The notes beneath the pieces were generated by a model. The model made no database searches, was not told where the DNA came from, and was given only the letters and a program-made list of their open reading frames with translations. A stretch of 54,993 nucleotides of DNA from an uncultured Mediterraneibacter sp. (lineage in GTDB: Bacteria > Bacillota > Clostridia > Lachnospirales > Lachnospiraceae), in NCBI RefSeq assembly GCF_934330165.1, contig NZ_CAKRGI010000015.1, positions 1-54,993 of the forward strand, written 5' to 3'. The position numbers and the translations under genes are program-made. Position 1 is the stretch's first letter. Each line of letters opens with the position of its first letter. This document shows positions 50,955 through 54,993 of this stretch, one piece after another.

Positions 50955-52238
50955 ATGTTTGCAGACAGAGCTAAGATATTCATCCGCTCCGGTAAGGGCG
51001 GAGATGGGCATTGCAGCTTCCGAAGAGAGCTTTATGTTCCCAACGGTGGTCCTGACGGCGGAGACGGTGGCAAGGGCGGAGATCTGATCTTTGAAGTGGA
51101 TGAAGGTCTCAATACACTTGTAGATTACCGTCACAAAAGAAAATATGCCGCCGGAGACGGAGAACAGGGCGGTAAACGCAGATGCCATGGCAAAGACGGG
51201 AAAGACCTTGTCCTGCGTGTACCGGAAGGTACCGTGATCAAAGAAGCCGTTTCAGGAAAAGTCATTGCCGATATGTCGGGAGACAACCGCCGCCAGATCG
51301 TTCTCAAAGGTGGTAAGGGCGGACTTGGGAATCAGCATTTTGCGACTTCTACCATGCAGGTCCCGAAATATGCCCAGCCTGGACAGCCGGCCCGCGAACT
51401 CGAAGTATATATGGAGCTGAAAGTCATTGCTGACGTAGGACTGATCGGATTTCCGAACGTAGGAAAATCCACCCTCTTATCCCGCGTGACAAATGCCGAA
51501 CCGAAGATTGCCAATTATCATTTCACAACTCTCAATCCTAATTTAGGAGTTGTTGACCTGGACAATGCCAAAGGATTTGTCATGGCAGACATCCCCGGAC
51601 TGATTGAAGGTGCTTCTGAAGGGGTCGGACTGGGACATGAATTTTTACGTCATGTAGAACGTACCAAACTGATGATCCATGTCGTTGATGCTGCAGGAAC
51701 AGAAGGAAGAGATCCTGTCGATGACATTTACAAGATCAATGCTGAACTTGCCGCTTATAATCCTGAAATTGCCCAGCGTCCACAGGTGATTGCGGCAAAT
51801 AAGACCGATCTGATCTACGAACCGGAAGTTGATCCGGTACAGCGTCTGAAAGATGAATTTGAGCCAAAGGGAATCCGCGTATTTCCTATTTCAGGTGCAA
51901 CAGGCAAAGGAATTTCCGAGCTTCTCTACTATGTGAGCAGCCAGCTGGATCAGATGGATACAGCACCTGTCATTTTTGAGCAGGAATACTTCCCGGATGA
52001 CGAACTGATCTATGAGGATCTTCCATATACGGTAGAGCAGATCGATGGAATGTATGTCGTAGAAGGTCCTAAGATTGAAAAGATGCTTGGCTATACCAAC
52101 CTCGATTCTGAAAAAGGATTTGCTTTCTTCCAGAAATTTCTGAAAGATTCCGGCATCCTTGAGGATCTTGAAACTGCAGGCATCCAGGAGGGCGATACAG
52201 TCCGTATGTACGGATTACAGTTTGATTACTATAAATAA
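50955..52238 (+). CDS. obgE: GTPase ObgE/CgtA
   Basis: Essential GTPase in 50S ribosome assembly and stress signalling. The 427-residue protein has the Gly-rich Obg fold (1-158, with GGPDGGDGGKGGD), the G domain with GFPNVGKSTLL near residue 165, DIPGLIEGASEGVGLGHEFLRH near 212 and NKTD near 285. A C-terminal OCT domain (about 350-427) is present, as usual in Firmicutes. AAAGGAG before the ATG. Conserved position after rpmA. Confidence 0.98.
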   Translation: MFADRAKIFIRSGKGGDGHCSFRRELYVPNGGPDGGDGGKGGDLIFEVDEGLNTLVDYRHKRKYAAGDGEQGGKRRCHGKDGKDLVLRVPEGTVIKEAVSGKVIADMSGDNRRQIVLKGGKGGLGNQHFATSTMQVPKYAQPGQPARELEVYMELKVIADVGLIGFPNVGKSTLLSRVTNAEPKIANYHFTTLNPNLGVVDLDNAKGFVMADIPGLIEGASEGVGLGHEFLRHVERTKLMIHVVDAAGTEGRDPVDDIYKINAELAAYNPEIAQRPQVIAANKTDLIYEPEVDPVQRLKDEFEPKGIRVFPISGATGKGISELLYYVSSQLDQMDTAPVIFEQEYFPDDELIYEDLPYTVEQIDGMYVVEGPKIEKMLGYTNLDSEKGFAFFQKFLKDSGILEDLETAGIQEGDTVRMYGLQFDYYK

Positions 52239-52262
52239 GAATCCGCACAGAAACCGGATTCT
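52238..52262 (+). other. Hairpin after obgE
   Basis: Perfect 8-bp inverted repeat AGAATCCG/CGGATTCT with a 9-nt loop, overlapping the stop codon but lacking a T-run. Possibly a transcript-stability or partial-termination element before yhbY. Confidence 0.35.
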
Positions 52263-52292
52263 GAATGATTTTGAAGATTAGGAGAGAAGATT

Positions 52293-52583
52293 ATGACAAC
52301 AAAGCAGAGAGCCTATTTAAAAGGGCTTGCCATGACAATGGATCCGATTTTCCAGATTGGAAAGGCAAGTATGAACCCCGGACTTACGCAGGCTGTATCC
52401 GAGGCACTGGATGCCCGTGAACTGATCAAGATCAGTGTCCTGAACAACTGTATGGACGATCCGAGAGAACTGGCTGAAACTCTGGCACAGAGAACCAGAT
52501 CTGAAGTGGTTCAGGTAATCGGAAAGAAAATTGTACTTTACAGAGAAGGTAAGGATGATAAGAAAAAAATAATCCTTCCATAA
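52293..52583 (+). CDS. yhbY: YhbY family CRM-domain RNA-binding protein
   Basis: A 96-residue single-CRM-domain protein associated with pre-50S particles. Core: TTKQRAYLKGLAMTMDPIFQIGKASMNPGL at the start, with LIKISVLNNC and RTRSEVVQVIGKKIVLYR later. Counterpart of Bacillus yqeI, which is also followed by nadD-yqeK-yqeL. Confidence 0.94.
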   Translation: MTTKQRAYLKGLAMTMDPIFQIGKASMNPGLTQAVSEALDARELIKISVLNNCMDDPRELAETLAQRTRSEVVQVIGKKIVLYREGKDDKKKIILP

Positions 52584-52593
52584 GGAGTTGCTT

Positions 52594-53208
52594 ATGAAAG
52601 TTGGAATTATGGGAGGGACGTTCGATCCGATCCATATTGGTCACCTCCTTCTTGGTGAATTTGCATACGAAGATTTCGGACTGGACGAAATCTGGTTCGT
52701 TCCCAATGGGAATCCACCACATAAAGAAACCAAAGATTCTGAGCAGGCTTTGAGAAACCGTGTGGAAATGGTTCGTCTTGCAATCGAACATATTCCCTAC
52801 TTTAAGCTTGATCTTTCAGAAGCTGATACCACAAAACATTCTTACACGTATCAGACCATGAAGGAATTTAACCGCCTGTATCCGGATGTAGATTTTTATT
52901 TCATTCTGGGAGCTGACTCCTTATTTTCCATTGAAGAGTGGCGGTTTTTCAGGGAGATTTTTACAACCTGTACGATTCTTGCAGCAATGCGGGATGACAA
53001 GGACATTTCTGCCATGCGTGGACAGATCCTGTATCTGAAACAGACTTATGGAGCAAATATTGAACTGCTTCGTGCCCCACTGGTAGAGGTTTCCTCGACT
53101 ACGATCCGAAAAAGGGCTTCCGATGGTCTTACCGTCCGTTTTATGGTTCCTGACAGTGTTGCAGATTATATCCGGGAGCAGAAGCTCTACAGGGAGGAAG
53201 ACAGATAA
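52594..53208 (+). CDS. nadD: Nicotinate-nucleotide adenylyltransferase
   Basis: Makes deamido-NAD from nicotinate mononucleotide and ATP. The 204-residue protein has the HxGH-type motif GGTFDPIHIGHL at the N terminus, FVPNGNPPHK near residue 37 and the C-terminal SSTTIRKRASDG near 170. The ATG at 52594 with AAGGAG upstream is chosen over the TTG at 52588. It abuts yqeK without a gap. Confidence 0.97.
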   Translation: MKVGIMGGTFDPIHIGHLLLGEFAYEDFGLDEIWFVPNGNPPHKETKDSEQALRNRVEMVRLAIEHIPYFKLDLSEADTTKHSYTYQTMKEFNRLYPDVDFYFILGADSLFSIEEWRFFREIFTTCTILAAMRDDKDISAMRGQILYLKQTYGANIELLRAPLVEVSSTTIRKRASDGLTVRFMVPDSVADYIREQKLYREEDR

Positions 53209-53787
53209 ATGACAGAACAACTCAAAGAGATAAAAAAATTACTTTCCAGGCGGCTGAAAAAAGACCGTTATGAACATACTGTCGGTGTTATGTATACCGC
53301 AGCGGCTCTTGCCATGAACTACGGGGAAGAAATCCAGGCTGCCCTGACTGCCGGACTGCTCCATGACTGCGGAAAATACTGTTCTGCGGAGGAACAGATC
53401 CAGTTTTGCAGGAAGAAGGAGATTGCTCTTTCCGATGCAGAAGAACAGATGCCTGCACTGGTTCATGCAAAGCTTGGAGTTTATCTTGCAGAACATGAGT
53501 ACGGAATCACTGACCAGAGTGTCCTCGATGCGATCCGATGGCATACCACCGGACGTCCTGACATGACACTTTTAGAAAAGATCATTTATATCGCTGACTA
53601 TATTGAACCAAACCGGAAACTCATTCCCGGATTACCGGAAGTAAGAAAGCTTGCATTCCAGTCAATTGACGATGCTATCTGCCTCTGTTCCAAAAATACG
53701 GTAGAATATCTTCGTGAAGCTGGCAAGCCGGTTGATCCGATGAGTATTGAAACTTATAATTTCTATTGTAAAAAAGAAGGAGAATAA
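53209..53787 (+). CDS. yqeK: YqeK family HD-domain hydrolase (bis(5'-nucleosyl)-tetraphosphatase, symmetrical)
   Basis: A 192-residue HD-domain protein; characterised relatives cleave Ap4A symmetrically. Metal-binding residues are visible in YEHTVGVMYTAAALA near residue 22, LLHDCGKY near 49 and IRWHTTGRPDM near 107, with IADYIEPNR near 127. Its ATG directly follows the nadD stop codon. Confidence 0.94.
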   Translation: MTEQLKEIKKLLSRRLKKDRYEHTVGVMYTAAALAMNYGEEIQAALTAGLLHDCGKYCSAEEQIQFCRKKEIALSDAEEQMPALVHAKLGVYLAEHEYGITDQSVLDAIRWHTTGRPDMTLLEKIIYIADYIEPNRKLIPGLPEVRKLAFQSIDDAICLCSKNTVEYLREAGKPVDPMSIETYNFYCKKEGE

Positions 53788-53788
53788 T

Positions 53789-54139
53789 ATGAATCAGGCA
53801 AAAGAAATGGCACGTATTGCATACGAGGCTCTGAGTGAAAAAAAGGGAGAAGATATCAAGGTAATCGACATTTCCGGTATCTCTGTTCTCGCAGATTACT
53901 TTCTTATCGCCCATGGCAACAGTGACAGCCAGGTAAATGCACTTGTAGAAAATGTAGAAGAGCAGCTTCACAAAGCCGGTTATCCTCTGAAAGAAAGAGA
54001 AGGACAGGCTTCCGGAAAATGGGTTCTGATGGATTTCGGTGATGTGATCATCCACGTATTTGACAAAGAAAACCGTCTCTTCTATAATCTCGAAAGAATC
54101 TGGAAAGACGGAAAAGAGATTCCTGCAGAAGAATTATAA
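53789..54139 (+). CDS. rsfS: Ribosome silencing factor RsfS
   Basis: Binds L14 and blocks subunit joining in starvation. The 116-residue protein has the family core KGEDIKVIDISGISVLADYFLIAHGNS (about 20-46) and EGQASGKWVLMDFGDVIIHVFDKENR near 71-96. ATG 53789 with GAAGGAG upstream; the frame's earlier ATG at 53747 lies within yqeK. Last gene of the yhbY-nadD-yqeK-rsfS operon. Confidence 0.96.
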   Translation: MNQAKEMARIAYEALSEKKGEDIKVIDISGISVLADYFLIAHGNSDSQVNALVENVEEQLHKAGYPLKEREGQASGKWVLMDFGDVIIHVFDKENRLFYNLERIWKDGKEIPAEEL

Positions 54140-54248
54140 ACTCTTATAAGTTTATATATCTGAAATTAAAACTTTTTCTGAAGACGGAAATAGGAGAGTA
54201 TTGCTTCTATACAGGGGGCTGTGAAAAAAGAAAAAGAATAGTCCCGAA

Positions 54249-54293
54249 AAAGAAAGACCAAGCGTTTGTAATGAACGCATGGTCTTTCTTTCT
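54249..54293 (+). terminator. Rho-independent terminator after rsfS
   Basis: Twelve-bp stem AAAGAAAGACCA/TGGTCTTTCTTT extended by GCGTT/AACGC around a short loop; T-rich on one side and A-rich on the other, so it may also act on the converging minus-strand gene. The preceding 54140-54248 holds no recognisable gene. Confidence 0.8.
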
Positions 54294-54357
54294 GTTATAA
54301 TTAATTTACCTATAAAACCAGATCTCATATGTCGGTAACTCTTTAGAACATTTCTTT

Positions 54358-54993
<636 letters not shown>

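Overview
The window looks like a chromosomal segment from a spore-forming, low-to-moderate-GC Firmicute of the class Clostridia, most likely family Lachnospiraceae. Three things support this. Sporulation genes are present (an alpha/beta SASP, a YlbJ-type membrane protein, a GerW/YtfJ protein). Ribosome binding sites are strong AGGAGG type, with sigma-A-like promoters. Gene order also matches classical Bacillus/Clostridium neighbourhoods: rpmB<>yloU-yloV-recG, ylbH-ylbI-ylbJ, rplU-prp-rpmA-obgE, and yqeI-nadD-yqeK-rsfS. No rRNA, tRNA, CRISPR array or insertion sequence was seen. The genus is an inference; no marker gene fixes it.

Layout. 0-2.3 kb: divergent apbE and a NusG-II/Gx-transporter pair, a set often linked to flavin or redox membrane systems. 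2.3-4.5 kb: ruvAB and zapA. 4.5-11.7 kb: a U32 peptidase-family gene, then a cell-wall/sporulation cluster (FtsW/RodA, a class B PBP, a DUF2953 protein, GerW). 11.7-16.6 kb: a 45-codon membrane ORF, rpmB on the minus strand, Asp23, a DhaL/FakA-like kinase and recG. 16.6-20.3 kb: one 1187-residue Ala-rich coiled-coil surface protein with a central CAP domain, bracketed by a 28-nt direct repeat. 20.3-24.5 kb: SASP between two inverted-repeat structures, then rsmD-coaD-coiled-coil gene, ylbJ (minus strand) and an M23 peptidase. 24.5-31.5 kb: a tightly packed operon for RNA modification and recombination (RsmF-like, RsuA/RluB-like, YgiQ, SDR, a membrane hypothetical, RluA-type, RecU). 31.5-36.9 kb: a histidine operon, hisZ-hisG-hisD-hisB-hisIE, whose last gene carries a degenerate HisF-like N-terminal domain. 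37-43.5 kb: an accessory ABC-2 export operon with two lipoproteins, preceded by a very AT-rich stretch with nested palindromes. 43.5-54.3 kb: conserved housekeeping genes (two radical-SAM-associated genes, RNase G, YbaK, aspartokinase, CBS protein, L21/Prp/L27, ObgE, YhbY, NadD, YqeK, RsfS). 54.3-55.0 kb: a minus-strand hexapeptide acetyltransferase whose 5' coding end runs into at least 19 copies of a tetranucleotide repeat.

The most notable item is that last gene. The repeat is open in all three frames, but only one frame enters the acetyltransferase, which is the architecture of a slipped-strand phase-variable ON/OFF switch and is unusual in Clostridia. Other items worth following up are the catalytically dead HisF-like domain fused to HisIE, the repeat-flanked CAP/coiled-coil surface protein, the ABC-lipoprotein operon with its structured leader, and the 122-nt out-of-frame overlap between the FtsW-family gene and its PBP partner.
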